Positions 18,130 through 27,238 of a DNA stretch of 64,000 nucleotides are shown piece after piece. The notes under the pieces are model-generated. The model saw only the letters and a list, made by a program, of their open reading frames with translations. It did not search any database and was not told the origin of the DNA. Source of the DNA: Mycolicibacter virginiensis (GTDB taxonomy: Bacteria > Actinomycetota > Actinomycetes > Mycobacteriales > Mycobacteriaceae). Where the stretch lies: NCBI RefSeq assembly GCF_022374935.2, contig NZ_CP092430.2:3348001-3412000 (forward strand), written 5' to 3'. A program made the position numbers and the translations under genes. Within the stretch, counting starts at the first letter, position 1. Every line of letters starts with the position of its first letter.

Positions 18130-19338
18130 ATGGCAATCAATTTGGAACTGCCCCGCAAACTGCAGGAAGTCATTGAGATGACTCATGCCGGGGCCGCCGA
18201 GATGCTGCGCCCCATCTCGCGCAAGTACGACGCGCGCGAGCACGCCTACCCGGTCGAGCTGGACACCCTGGAAACCCTGTTCGACGGGGTCTCCGGGGCC
18301 GGCGGTAACGCGATGGCCGGCGCCGAGGCCTTCCGCGATGCCGGCGAGCAGACCGGTAACCGCAACGCGGCCAACATGGCGGCAATGTTGCAGGTGCTCG
18401 AGATGAGCTGGGGCGATGTCGCTTTGATGCTGTCGGTGCCCTACCAGGGCCTCGGCAACGCGGCGATCTCCGGTGTGGCCACCGATGAACAGCTCGCCCG
18501 GCTGGGCAAGGTGTGGGCCGCAATGGCCATCACCGAGCCGAGCTTCGGCTCCGACTCGGCCGCGGTGACCACGACGGCGACCCTTGACGGCGACGAGTAC
18601 GTGATCAACGGCGAGAAGATCTTCGTCACCGCCGGATCACGCTGCACCCACATCGTGGTGTGGGCGACGCTGGACAAGGCGCTGGGTCGGGCGGCGATCA
18701 AATCGTTCATCGTGCCGCGCGAGCACCCGGGTGTCATCGTCGAGCGCCTGGAGCACAAGCTCGGCATCAAGGCCTCCGACACCGCGGTGATCCGGTTCGA
18801 CAATGCCCGCATCCCCAAGGACAACCTGCTGGGCAGTCCGGAGATCAACACCGAGAAGAGCTTCTCCGGGGTCATGGAGACCTTCGACAACACCCGCCCG
18901 ATCGTGGCCGCCATGGCGGTCGGGGTCGCGCGGGCCGCGCTCGAAGAGCTGCGCAAGATGCTCACCGCCGCCGGCATCGAGATCTCCTACGACAAGCCGG
19001 CACACGCCCAGAGCGCGCCGGCCGCGGAGTTCCTGCGGATGGAGGCTGACTGGGAGTCGGCGAATCTGCTGACGCTGCGCTCGGCGTGGCAGGCCGACAA
19101 CAGCATCCCCAACTCCAAAGAGGCGTCGATGGGCAAGGCGAAAGCCGGCCGGGTCGCCAGCGACATCACCCTCAAGGCCGTCGAAATGGCCGGCACCCTG
19201 GGCTACTCCGAGCAGATGCTGCTGGAGAAGTGGAGCCGCGACTCGAAGATCCTCGACATCTTCGAGGGCACCCAGCAGATCCAGCTGCTGGTGGTGGCCC
19301 GCCGGCTGCTGGGCCTGTCGTCGGCCGAGCTGAAGTAG
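18130..19338 (+). CDS. fadE23: Acyl-CoA dehydrogenase FadE23-like
   Basis: 402 residues. It retains the flavin-binding MAITEPSFGSDSAAVTTTA, a MGxKGSDT-like segment (LGIKASDTAVIRFDNARIP) and the C-terminal KILDIFEGTQQIQLLVVARRLLG. It oxidises an acyl-CoA to the enoyl-CoA in beta-oxidation, probably together with the preceding FadE24-like protein; the gap between them is 49 bp. ATG at 18130 is the first that gives a normal N-terminus. A strong terminator follows the gene. Confidence 0.9.
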   Translation: MAINLELPRKLQEVIEMTHAGAAEMLRPISRKYDAREHAYPVELDTLETLFDGVSGAGGNAMAGAEAFRDAGEQTGNRNAANMAAMLQVLEMSWGDVALMLSVPYQGLGNAAISGVATDEQLARLGKVWAAMAITEPSFGSDSAAVTTTATLDGDEYVINGEKIFVTAGSRCTHIVVWATLDKALGRAAIKSFIVPREHPGVIVERLEHKLGIKASDTAVIRFDNARIPKDNLLGSPEINTEKSFSGVMETFDNTRPIVAAMAVGVARAALEELRKMLTAAGIEISYDKPAHAQSAPAAEFLRMEADWESANLLTLRSAWQADNSIPNSKEASMGKAKAGRVASDITLKAVEMAGTLGYSEQMLLEKWSRDSKILDIFEGTQQIQLLVVARRLLGLSSAELK

Positions 19339-19360
19339 CGCTTCTCCGCCGAGCAGTCGC

Positions 19361-19396
19361 GAAAGCCCCCATTTCCGCGCTGAAATGGGGGCTTTC
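19361..19396. terminator. Bidirectional terminator between fadE23 and a TetR gene
   Basis: A perfect 15-bp stem (19361-19375 with 19382-19396) and a 6-nt loop lie between the two convergent genes. The arm starts GAAAGCCCCC, so each strand has T-rich stem ends (CTTTC) but no separate U-tract. Confidence 0.88.
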
Positions 19397-19411
19397 ATGT
19401 CTGCTCGCGGC

Positions 19412-20011
19412 CTACACCCGCGGTTGAATCAATGGACCGAAGCTGGCACCGACGGCCTCGAGCGCCCGGGTGTCGCGCGCGGATAGCGCGATGACGAACG
19501 CACCCTGGATCAGCGCCAGCACGCTGTGCGCAAGCTCGTCGGCAGACCGATCGTCGCGCACGTCGCCGCGTTCCTGGCCGGCCCGCATCAGCGCACTCAG
19601 GGCGCCATGCCAACCGTCCAGCGCGGCACCGAGGGAGGCCCGGAACGGCTCGGAGTCGGCCGCCAGCTCGGTGGAGAACTTGCCGGCCAGACACGCCCGC
19701 TGAAAGCCCGACCGTACGAACGCCTGGGTGAGCGCATCGAAGTAGCCAGTGAGTTTCTCAGTGGTACTGAGGGTTTCATCGTCGGACCAGGTGGCCAGCG
19801 CATCCAGCTGCATTTGCATGTAGCGGGCCAGCACCGCCAGGCCGAACGCATCCTTGGAACCGAAGTGGTGGTAGAAGGAGCCCTTCGGCACCCCGGAGGC
19901 GGCCAAGATGGCGTCGACGGTGGTGCCGTGGAACCCGGACGCATAAAACGACCTCATGCCCTGACGAAGCAGTCGCTCCTTGTGCGTCAGCGCTTTTCCC
20001 GGAGCCGCCAT
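19412..20011 (-). CDS. TetR family transcriptional regulator
   Basis: 199 residues. The N-terminal HTH is clear: FHGTTVDAILAASGVPKGSFYHHFGSKDAFGLAVL. The C-terminal part carries a TetR_C domain with RACLAGKFSTELAADSEPFR, a pattern of the AcuR/NemR-like branch. ATG at 20011 follows GGAGG with 5-nt spacing; an upstream in-frame GTG at 20023 is less likely. It is divergent from the enoyl-CoA hydratase gene, and an inverted repeat in the gap is its probable operator. Confidence 0.88.
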   Translation of the reverse strand: MAAPGKALTHKERLLRQGMRSFYASGFHGTTVDAILAASGVPKGSFYHHFGSKDAFGLAVLARYMQMQLDALATWSDDETLSTTEKLTGYFDALTQAFVRSGFQRACLAGKFSTELAADSEPFRASLGAALDGWHGALSALMRAGQERGDVRDDRSADELAHSVLALIQGAFVIALSARDTRALEAVGASFGPLIQPRV

Positions 20012-20038
20012 CGAATCCTCCACTCTTGACGATCTGGT

Positions 20039-20056
20039 CTAGACGATTTAGTCTAG
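20039..20056. promoter_or_regulatory. TetR operator candidate
   Basis: CTAGAC-GATTTA-GTCTAG is a perfect 6-bp inverted repeat with a 6-nt spacer in the 77-bp gap between the divergent TetR and enoyl-CoA hydratase genes. TetR-type regulators commonly bind such sites and control both directions. Confidence 0.65.
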
Positions 20057-20088
20057 CCCACGTACCCCGGCATACAGGGAGGACACGA

Positions 20089-20871
20089 GTGAGCTACGAA
20101 AACCTGACCGTCCGCCGCGACGGGCATGTACTGATCATCGGCCTCAACCGGCCCGACAAGCGCAACGCATTCAACGCCGCAATGCTGCGCGAGCTGGCCT
20201 GCGCCTACGGGGAATTCGAGGCCGACGCCAGCCTGCGCGCCGCCGTGCTCTACGGCGAGGGGCCGATGTTCACCGCCGGCCTGGACCTGGCCAGTGTCGC
20301 CGGCGACATCGCCAACAACGTCTCGCAAGTTCCCGACGGCGGCATCAACCCGTGGCAGGTCGACGGCCGGCAACTGTCCAAACCGGTCGTCACCGCCGTG
20401 CACGGCAAGGTGCTGACACTGGGAATCGAGCTGATGCTGGCCGGCGACATCGCCGTCGCCGCCGAGTCGGCCACCTTCGCGCAACTGGAAATCGCCCGTG
20501 GCATATACCCCTTCGGCGGGGCCACCATCCGATTCCCCCGGGCGGCCGGCTGGGGTAACGCCATGCGGTGGATCCTGACTGCCGACACCTTCGATGCCCG
20601 CGAGGCCCATCGCATCGGCATCGTGCAGGAGGTAGTAGCCGACGGCGAGCAGTTGGCCCGCGCCGTCGAGATCGCCCACACCATCGCCCGGCAGGCGCCG
20701 CTGGGCGTGCAGGCCACCCTGCGCAGCGCCCGGCAGGCGGTGCGCGACGGGGACGCCGCGGCCGAGGCCGCCCTGGTCCCAGGCGTGCAGAAGCTGTTCG
20801 CCAGTGAGGACGCCGCCATCGGGGTGCAGGCATTCCTGACCCGCGGCACCGCGGAGTTCGTCGGCCGCTGA
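20089..20871 (+). CDS. Enoyl-CoA hydratase/isomerase family protein
   Basis: 260 residues from GTG at 20089, preceded by GGGAGG. The crotonase fold is recognisable: IGLNRPDKRNAFNAAML, the oxyanion-hole segments FTAGLDLASV and KVLTLGIELMLAGDIAVAA, and the helix IARGIYPFGGATIRFPRAAGWGNAM. The second catalytic acidic position typical of hydratases is not obvious, so an isomerase or other crotonase activity is possible. Probably controlled by the divergent TetR. Confidence 0.85.
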   Translation: MSYENLTVRRDGHVLIIGLNRPDKRNAFNAAMLRELACAYGEFEADASLRAAVLYGEGPMFTAGLDLASVAGDIANNVSQVPDGGINPWQVDGRQLSKPVVTAVHGKVLTLGIELMLAGDIAVAAESATFAQLEIARGIYPFGGATIRFPRAAGWGNAMRWILTADTFDAREAHRIGIVQEVVADGEQLARAVEIAHTIARQAPLGVQATLRSARQAVRDGDAAAEAALVPGVQKLFASEDAAIGVQAFLTRGTAEFVGR

Positions 20872-20903
20872 GTTCACGGGGGCTCTTGCCCGGGACCAAA
20901 ACA

Positions 20904-20921
20904 AAAAGTAACGTTACTTTT
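20904..20921. promoter_or_regulatory. Perfect 18-bp palindrome before the catabolic operon
   Basis: AAAAGTAACGTTACTTTT is its own reverse complement. It lies 42 bp before the first gene of the 20964-28556 operon, in an AT-rich patch of an otherwise GC-rich region. The TetR encoded as the fifth gene of the operon is the obvious candidate to bind it. Confidence 0.7.
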
Positions 20922-20963
20922 AGTTCTGGCCCGATATCCGCATGACCTCCCCGGGAGTCGCCG

Positions 20964-22058
20964 ATGGAATCCTTCGTCCACCTGCGCAAAGGCACCACGC
21001 CCCATCGCCTGCACGCCGACCTCGACGGCCTCAAGGACGACGAGCTGGGCCGTGGCGGCTTCACCGGCCGCACCGCCAACATGTACCGGCGCAATGACCC
21101 GACCGCCTACCGCGCCGAAGGGCCGCTGCGGCCCGTCGATGTGCTGGCCGCACTCCTGCAACCGACCGATGCCTCCGACGCCGGCGGTGACCCACTGTTG
21201 CTGTTCAGCAACGCCGAATGCCGCATCCGGCTGTCCCGGCGCTCGGCCGCAATGCCGTTTCACATCCGCTACGTCGACGGCGACCTGCTCTGCTTCGTGC
21301 ACGCCGGGTCGGGGCGACTGGAGACCGAATTCGGCCCGCTGGACTACCGCGAGGGCGACTGGCTGTATCTGCCCAAGGCGACCACCTGGCGACAGCTACC
21401 CGCGGCCGAAACGACGCTGCTGATGATCGAGGCCACCGACGAGTTCCGGGTTCCACCGCCCGGTCCGCTGGGTCGGCACTTCCCGTTCGACCCTTCCCTG
21501 ATCGTCATCCCGGAACCAGTACCCATCGACGACGATAGGCGCGACAGCTACGAGGTCCGGCTGATCCATGACGGCGGGCCGACAACGCTGCACTACCAAC
21601 ACAATCCGATCGACGTCGAGGGCTGGCGCGGCGACAACTTCGCGTTCTCGTTCAACATCGCCGACTACAACGTGGTGACGTCCGACAGCGTGCACCTACC
21701 CCCGACGGTGCACTTGTTCATGCAGGCCACCGGGGTGTACGTGATGAACTTCCTACCCAAGCCCGCCGAAGGGGTGGCGGGCACCGAACGCACACCGTGG
21801 TACCACCGCAACGTCGACTACGACGAGATCGCGTTCTTCCACGGCGGTTCGCTTTACGGGATTCCGATGCCGCCCGGCCTGATCAGCCACGCCCCGCAAG
21901 GCGTGCATCACGGCGCACCCGAGAAGGCCCGCGAGCGGGCGCGCCGCAAGTTCGACGACTACCAGCGGGTGGACTGGCAGGTCATCGCCATCGACACCCG
22001 ACGCCGCCTCATCCCCTCCCCCGAAGTTCTCGCCGCCGACCTAGGACAGCACGCATGA
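20964..22058 (+). CDS. Homogentisate 1,2-dioxygenase-like cupin dioxygenase
   Basis: 364 residues. The N-terminal half has ESFVHLRKG and TGRTANMYRRNDPT. The C-terminal cupin has WYHRNVDYDEIAFFHGG (His281, Glu288) and SHAPQGVHHG (His315/316), which fit the Fe(II) ligand pattern of homogentisate dioxygenase. Known relatives open the homogentisate ring with O2. No maleylacetoacetate isomerase or fumarylacetoacetase is in this window, so the true substrate may be another hydroxylated ring. First gene of the operon; its stop overlaps the next start (ATGA). Confidence 0.78.
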   Translation: MESFVHLRKGTTPHRLHADLDGLKDDELGRGGFTGRTANMYRRNDPTAYRAEGPLRPVDVLAALLQPTDASDAGGDPLLLFSNAECRIRLSRRSAAMPFHIRYVDGDLLCFVHAGSGRLETEFGPLDYREGDWLYLPKATTWRQLPAAETTLLMIEATDEFRVPPPGPLGRHFPFDPSLIVIPEPVPIDDDRRDSYEVRLIHDGGPTTLHYQHNPIDVEGWRGDNFAFSFNIADYNVVTSDSVHLPPTVHLFMQATGVYVMNFLPKPAEGVAGTERTPWYHRNVDYDEIAFFHGGSLYGIPMPPGLISHAPQGVHHGAPEKARERARRKFDDYQRVDWQVIAIDTRRRLIPSPEVLAADLGQHA

Positions 22059-23239
22059 GCGCCAAGCACGATTACGACCGAATCCCCTACCTGATTGCCT
22101 ACCAGAACAATTCGGGCGTACGGGACGTCTACGGCGGGGTCGCCGAACTGGTGGTGCTGGAGAGCTACCTGCTGCGGCCCAAGGACACGCCGAGCGACAC
22201 CGTGCTGGTGTTCATGCACCCGATCGGCGGCGGTGCCTACCTTCCGATGGTCAATGCCCTGGCGCGCGCCGGGCACCACGTCATCTACTGCAACAGTCGA
22301 TTCCGCGGCACCGACTCGGCGCTGCTGATGGAGAAGGTGGTCGAAGACCTCGGCCAGTGCATCTCCGACGCCAAGAATCGGCTCGGCTACGCCAAGGTGG
22401 TGCTGGCCGGATGGAGCGGTGGAGGCTCGCTGTCGCTGTTCTACCAACAGCAGGCACAGCACCCGACGGTCACCGCCAGCCCGTCCGGTGACGGACCCGA
22501 CCTGACCAAGCTGAACCTGATCCCCGCCGACGGCGTGATGCTGCTGGCCGCACACATCAGCCGCCACGGCACGCTCACTGAATGGCTGGACGCCTCGATT
22601 CTCGACGAGTCCGACCCAACCAAGCGCGACCCGGAACTGGATCTCTACAACCCGGACAACCCCAACCAACCGCCCTACAGCGCGGAGTTCCTGGACCGCT
22701 ACCGGGCCGCCCAGATCGACCGCAATCGCCGGATCACCAGCTGGGTCAAGGCGAAACTCGCCGAGTTCACGGAGGCCGGGCTACCCGATCAGGAGTTCGG
22801 ATTCGTCGTGCACGGCACCATGGCCGACCCGCGCTGGCTGGATCCCACGGTCGACCCCAACGACCGCGCCCCCGGCAGCTGCTACCTGGGCGAGCCCGCG
22901 GTGGTGAACATGAGCCCGGTCGGGTTGGCACGGTTCTGCACGCTGCGCAGCTGGCTGTCGCAGTGGAGCTACGACGACGCCCACGGCGACGGGGTGGACT
23001 GCGGCCGCGATATCGCAGTGCCCACCCTGGTGATCGGCAACATGGCCGACGACGCCTGCACGCCCAGCCACACCCGCCGACTCTTCGAGGCGATCGGCAC
23101 CAGCGACAAGGCGATGCACGAAATCCCCGGCGCCAACCACTATTACGCCGGCGCGGATCAGCGTGACGCGCTGCGACAGGCCGTAACGATCGTCAGTGAT
23201 TGGCTGACCCAGCATGATTTCGTAGGCTCGTCGGCATGA
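22055..23239 (+). CDS. Alpha/beta hydrolase
   Basis: 394 residues. The nucleophile elbow is GWSGGGSLS (Ser121), the oxyanion region is FMHPIGGGAY, and the C-terminal catalytic His is in GANHYYAG, preceded by TLVIGNMADDACTPSHT for the acid. It hydrolyses an ester, thioester, lactone or C-C bond; which one is not visible. In this operon it could act on a ring-cleavage product or a lactone. It overlaps both neighbours by 4 nt. Confidence 0.8.
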   Translation: MSAKHDYDRIPYLIAYQNNSGVRDVYGGVAELVVLESYLLRPKDTPSDTVLVFMHPIGGGAYLPMVNALARAGHHVIYCNSRFRGTDSALLMEKVVEDLGQCISDAKNRLGYAKVVLAGWSGGGSLSLFYQQQAQHPTVTASPSGDGPDLTKLNLIPADGVMLLAAHISRHGTLTEWLDASILDESDPTKRDPELDLYNPDNPNQPPYSAEFLDRYRAAQIDRNRRITSWVKAKLAEFTEAGLPDQEFGFVVHGTMADPRWLDPTVDPNDRAPGSCYLGEPAVVNMSPVGLARFCTLRSWLSQWSYDDAHGDGVDCGRDIAVPTLVIGNMADDACTPSHTRRLFEAIGTSDKAMHEIPGANHYYAGADQRDALRQAVTIVSDWLTQHDFVGSSA

Positions 23240-24447
23240 CGCCAACTCCCGCGGGTGCGCTCGACGGAATCCGGGTTCTGGAGCTCGGCACGCTGATCTC
23301 CGGGCCGTTCGCCGGGCGACTGCTCGGCGACATGGGCGCCGAGGTCATCAAGATCGAACTGCCCGGCAAACCCGACCCGCTGCGCACCTGGGGACAGGCC
23401 GAACTCGACGGGCACCACTTCTTCTGGACCGTGCACGCCCGCAACAAAAAGGCCGTCACCCTCGACCTGCGGACCGAACGCGGCCGCGAGCTGTTCCTTG
23501 AGCTCGTCGACAAGTCCGACATCGTCGTGGAGAACTTCCGCCCCGGCACACTGGAGCGCTGGGGTCTGGGCTTTGACACCCTGCGTCAGCGCAATCGGGG
23601 AATCATCCTGGTGCGGGTGTCCGGCTACGGACAGACCGGACCGGACGCCCACAAGGCCGGCTACGCCTCGGTCGCCGAGGCAGCCAGCGGGCTGCGGCAC
23701 ATGAACGGCTTTCCCGGCGGACCGCCGCCACGGCTGGCCCTCTCCCTTGGCGACAGCCTCGCGGGCATGTTCGCCGCCCAAGGTGCCCTAGCCGCCCTCT
23801 ACCGTCGCACGGTCACCGGTGAGGGCCAGGTGGTCGATGTCGCCCTCACCGAATCCTGTTTGGCCATCCAGGAATCCACCATCCCCGACTACGACGTCGG
23901 CGGCGTGGTGCGCGGACCGTCAGGCACCCGGCTGGAAGGCATCGCCCCGTCGAACATCTACCAGTCGGCCGACGGCAGCTGGGTGGTGATCGCCGCCAAC
24001 CAGGACACTGTGTTCGCCCGGCTCTGCCAGGCCATGGGACGGCCCGAGCTGATATCCGATCCACGGTTCGCCGACCACGGTGCACGCGGCCGCAATCAGG
24101 ATGAATTGGACGCGATCATCGGCGACTGGGCTGCGCAACGGGCGCCCGATGCCATCATCGCGACGCTCAGCGATGCCGGGGTGATCTCCGGGCCCATCAA
24201 CACCGTCGCCGAGGTCGTCAAAGACCCGCAGCTGTGGGCGCGCGGCATGCTCGCCGAGCACTGGGACGAAGGCGCCGAGCGCACCGTGCTGGGACCCGGT
24301 GTCATGCCCGTGCTCTCGGAGAGCCCGGGCACCATCCGCAACGCCGGTTCGGCGCGGCCCGGCCAGCACAACGACGAGGTCTACGCCGGCCTGCTCGGCA
24401 AGTCCAGCGCACAGATCGACGCCCTACGCACCGAGGGGGTGCTGTGA
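23236..24447 (+). CDS. Class III (CaiB/BaiF) CoA-transferase
   Basis: 403 residues. Family features are GIRVLELGTLISGPFAGRLLGDMGAEVIKIE at the N-terminus, NKKAVTLDLRTERG, ENFRPGTLERWGLGFDTL, and GYGQTGP. Class III enzymes move CoA between carboxylic acids through an aspartyl-CoA intermediate. In this operon it probably activates the acid substrate. ATG overlaps the hydrolase stop and the gene ends overlapping the lyase start. Confidence 0.92.
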   Translation: MTPTPAGALDGIRVLELGTLISGPFAGRLLGDMGAEVIKIELPGKPDPLRTWGQAELDGHHFFWTVHARNKKAVTLDLRTERGRELFLELVDKSDIVVENFRPGTLERWGLGFDTLRQRNRGIILVRVSGYGQTGPDAHKAGYASVAEAASGLRHMNGFPGGPPPRLALSLGDSLAGMFAAQGALAALYRRTVTGEGQVVDVALTESCLAIQESTIPDYDVGGVVRGPSGTRLEGIAPSNIYQSADGSWVVIAANQDTVFARLCQAMGRPELISDPRFADHGARGRNQDELDAIIGDWAAQRAPDAIIATLSDAGVISGPINTVAEVVKDPQLWARGMLAEHWDEGAERTVLGPGVMPVLSESPGTIRNAGSARPGQHNDEVYAGLLGKSSAQIDALRTEGVL

Positions 24448-25349
24448 GCACACTGCCCAGACAGGTCGCGATCCGTGAGGTCGCGCTGCGCGACGGACTG
24501 CAGATCGAAGCGCCGATCCCGTTAAGCGCCAAGCTCGAACTGCTGGCCGCGATCGCCGCCACCGGCGTGCGCGAGGTCGAGGTGACCTCCTTCGTCTCCC
24601 CGACCAAAGTCCCGGCCCTCGCCGATGCGGCAGAGCTGGCCGCCGAGCTGTGGCGCTACCCCGAACTGGAGTTCTCCGCCCTGGTCGCCAGCCCCGGTGG
24701 CGCAGTCCGGGCGGTAGCCGCCGGCCTGAAGTCCCTCGAGTACGTGGTGTGCGCCTCGGATGCCTTCAGCACCGCCAATGTCGGGCGTCCCACGGCCCAG
24801 GCCGTCGCGGCGATCGCCGACATCGCCGGTATCGCCCATGACGCCGGCGCCTCGGTCGAGGTCATCATCGCCACCGCCTGGGACTGTCCATTCGAAGGCC
24901 CAACCGAGCCCGGCCGCGTCACCGACATCGTCGCCTCGGCAAGCGCTTTCGGCATCGACCGGCTGGCCATCGCCGACACCATCGGCACCGCCACTCCCCG
25001 GCGCGTCACCGATCTGATCGCAGCGGTGCAGCCGATCATCGGCGACATCCCGCTGGGAGCGCACTTCCACAACACCCGCGGCTCGGGGCTGGCCTGCGCC
25101 TACGCGGCGGTTCAGGCGGGAATCACCCGGCTCGACGCCTCGGCCGGCGGCCTGGGCGGCTGCCCGTTCGCCCCTGGCGCCACCGGCAATATCGCCACCG
25201 AGGACCTGGTCTACCTGCTCGGTGACAGCGGCATCGACACCGGTATCGATCTGGATGCCGCGATCGCCGCGGCCGGCGTGGCCAGCACGGTGGTCGGCCA
25301 CGGGCTGCCCAGCGCCCTGCTGGCCGCCGGAGACCGGAAGCGGGTCTGA
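24444..25349 (+). CDS. HMG-CoA lyase-like enzyme
   Basis: 301 residues from GTG at 24444 (GTGA overlap). HMGL-type TIM-barrel motifs are complete: LRDGLQ (15-20), the metal-binding HFH (His207, His209) in GAHFHNTRGSG, and the catalytic-loop Cys240 in GGLGGCPFAPGATGN. Such enzymes split 3-hydroxy-3-methylglutaryl-CoA or related 3-hydroxy-3-methylacyl-CoAs into acetyl-CoA and a keto acid. Placement with a CoA-transferase and a 4-hydroxyacyl-CoA-type module suggests a branched substrate here. Confidence 0.9.
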   Translation: MSTLPRQVAIREVALRDGLQIEAPIPLSAKLELLAAIAATGVREVEVTSFVSPTKVPALADAAELAAELWRYPELEFSALVASPGGAVRAVAAGLKSLEYVVCASDAFSTANVGRPTAQAVAAIADIAGIAHDAGASVEVIIATAWDCPFEGPTEPGRVTDIVASASAFGIDRLAIADTIGTATPRRVTDLIAAVQPIIGDIPLGAHFHNTRGSGLACAYAAVQAGITRLDASAGGLGGCPFAPGATGNIATEDLVYLLGDSGIDTGIDLDAAIAAAGVASTVVGHGLPSALLAAGDRKRV

Positions 25350-25357
25350 GCGCCTCG

Positions 25358-25972
25358 ATGTCCACCCAGCGTGAGCTCAGTTCGAAGGGACGCCTGACGC
25401 GCGGTGCGATCGAGCAGGCCGCCCGAGAACTGTTTGCCGAACGCGGATTCCACGGCACCACACTGGCCGACATCACGTCTGCCGCCGGAAAGTCCACGGC
25501 GGTGCTCTACCGGTACTTCCGCGACAAGGAAGATCTGCTGGCCGCGCTGGCCGAGTCGTTTCTCACCCAGGTGGTCGAGCCGTCCGGATTCAAGATGCGA
25601 CTGCCGGAGTCCCCGGAGGACACTGAGTTCTTCTCGTCGGTGGTCAGCGCCTACTGGTCCATGTTCAAGCCGAACATCGGCGTCATGATCGCGGTCGCGC
25701 AGCTGGCAGCGACCAGCGAGCGATTCGCCGCACTGCAGAACGAGTTCCGCCGGTTCGGTATGGAGATCGTCGCCGCCTCGGTGCGGCGCGCACAGCAGCA
25801 GGGCTACGGCGTCGAACTCGACCCCGACCACATCGCGGCCGCCATCGCGCTGCTGTTCGAGAATTTCACCGTCGTGTTCGTCGGCCCGTCGGGGCCGGGA
25901 TGGCGGATCAGTGACAGCGACGCCATCGAGACGCTGTCGACGATCTGGAGAAAGACCCTGTACGGCCGTTGA
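25358..25972 (+). CDS. TetR family regulator inside the operon
   Basis: 204 residues. HTH: FHGTTLADITSAAGKSTAVLYRYFRDKEDLLAALAESF. The C-terminal ligand domain is mostly helical and includes FENFTVVFVGPSGPGW. It lies in the same direction between the lyase and the acyl-CoA dehydrogenase genes with short gaps, so it is likely autoregulated through the operon promoter palindrome at 20904. The ligand is probably an acyl-CoA or aromatic intermediate of the pathway (inference). Confidence 0.88.
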   Translation: MSTQRELSSKGRLTRGAIEQAARELFAERGFHGTTLADITSAAGKSTAVLYRYFRDKEDLLAALAESFLTQVVEPSGFKMRLPESPEDTEFFSSVVSAYWSMFKPNIGVMIAVAQLAATSERFAALQNEFRRFGMEIVAASVRRAQQQGYGVELDPDHIAAAIALLFENFTVVFVGPSGPGWRISDSDAIETLSTIWRKTLYGR

Positions 25973-25996
25973 CCGCTGACAACTGAAGGAATCGCC

Positions 25997-27238
25997 ATGG
26001 ATTTCACACTGCCCCAACATCTTCCCGGTGTGCTCGCCGAGATGGACGACTTCATCGAGCGCGAGATCGCACCGCTGCAGGCCGAGCACATGCAGTATTT
26101 CGACCACCGGCGCGAGTTCGCCCGCACCGACGTGGAACGTGGCGGCGTCCCGCGACGCGAGTGGGAAGAGCTGCTCGATGAGATGCGCCGGCGCGCGGAT
26201 GCGGCCGGCTGGCTGCGGTACGGGTTGCCGGCCTCCCTGGGCGGCCGAGACGGAACCAACGTCGACATGGCGGTGATCCGGGAACACCTGGCCCACAAGG
26301 GCCTCGGCCTGCACAACGACCTGCAGGACGAGTCGTCGATCGTCGGGAACTTCCCGCAGGTGATCATGATGGAGCGGTTCGGCACCGACGAGCAGCGCCG
26401 CGAATTCTCCCAAGCCATGATCACCGGCGAGCGGTCGATGGCCTTCGGCTTGACCGAACCCGAGCACGGTTCGGACGCGACCTGGCTGGAAACCCGCGCC
26501 GAACTCGACGGTGACACGTGGGTGATCAACGGCGCCAAGCGGTTCAACACCGGAGTGCATCGAGCCACCCACGACCTGGTGTTCGCCCGCACCTCCGGCG
26601 ACGCGGGCTCGGCGCGCGGCATCACCGCGTTCCTGGTGCCCACCGACACTCCGGGATTCACCATCCCGTTCTACTGGTGGACCTTCAACATGCCCACCGA
26701 CCACGGCGAGGTCGAACTCCGCAATGTACGGGTGCCCGCCGAAGCGGTGCTCGGCGAAGTCGACGGCGGGTTGGACGTGGCCCAGACCTTCCTGCACGAA
26801 AACCGGATCCGCCAAGCCGCCTCCAGCCTGGGCGCCGCGCAGTACTGCATCGACCGCGCCGCCGAATACGCCCGGCAACGCATCGTGTTCGGCAAGCCGC
26901 TGTCGGTCAACCAGGCGGTGCAGTGGCCGTTGGCCGAATTGCAGACCGAGGCCCAGATGGTGCGACTGCTGGTGAACTACGCGGCCTGGCACCTGGACCG
27001 CGACCACCACCTGGAGGTCTCCGACAAGGTGTCGATGGCCAACTACCGCGCCAACCGGCTGGTGTGCGAAGCCGCCGACCGCGCCATTCAGATCCACGGC
27101 GGAATCGGCTACACCCGCCACGAGCAGTTCGAGCACATCTATCGACACCACCGCCGCTACCGAATCACCGAAGGCGCCGAGGAGATCCAGATCCGCCGGG
27201 TCGCGCAGCGACTGTTCGGATTCGACCGCCGGCGATGA
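25997..27238 (+). CDS. Acyl-CoA dehydrogenase (LvaC/ACAD10-11-like context)
   Basis: 413 residues. MAFGLTEPEHGSDATWLET is the flavin-contact region, and QIHGGIGYTRHEQFEHIYRHHRRYRITEGAEEIQIRRVAQRLFG is the C-terminal active-site segment. The gene directly precedes, with ATGA overlap, an APH-type kinase and a small protein. In Pseudomonas putida levulinate catabolism the equivalent set (LvaC, LvaA, LvaB) converts 4-hydroxyacyl-CoA through a phosphorylated intermediate; in humans ACAD10/11 fuse the two domains. A similar role is inferred here from context. Confidence 0.9.
   Translation: MDFTLPQHLPGVLAEMDDFIEREIAPLQAEHMQYFDHRREFARTDVERGGVPRREWEELLDEMRRRADAAGWLRYGLPASLGGRDGTNVDMAVIREHLAHKGLGLHNDLQDESSIVGNFPQVIMMERFGTDEQRREFSQAMITGERSMAFGLTEPEHGSDATWLETRAELDGDTWVINGAKRFNTGVHRATHDLVFARTSGDAGSARGITAFLVPTDTPGFTIPFYWWTFNMPTDHGEVELRNVRVPAEAVLGEVDGGLDVAQTFLHENRIRQAASSLGAAQYCIDRAAEYARQRIVFGKPLSVNQAVQWPLAELQTEAQMVRLLVNYAAWHLDRDHHLEVSDKVSMANYRANRLVCEAADRAIQIHGGIGYTRHEQFEHIYRHHRRYRITEGAEEIQIRRVAQRLFGFDRRR

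Noticed and set aside
25211..27151. 646-codon minus-strand open frame
   Set aside because: Antisense to the lyase, TetR and acyl-CoA dehydrogenase genes; no domain recognisable.
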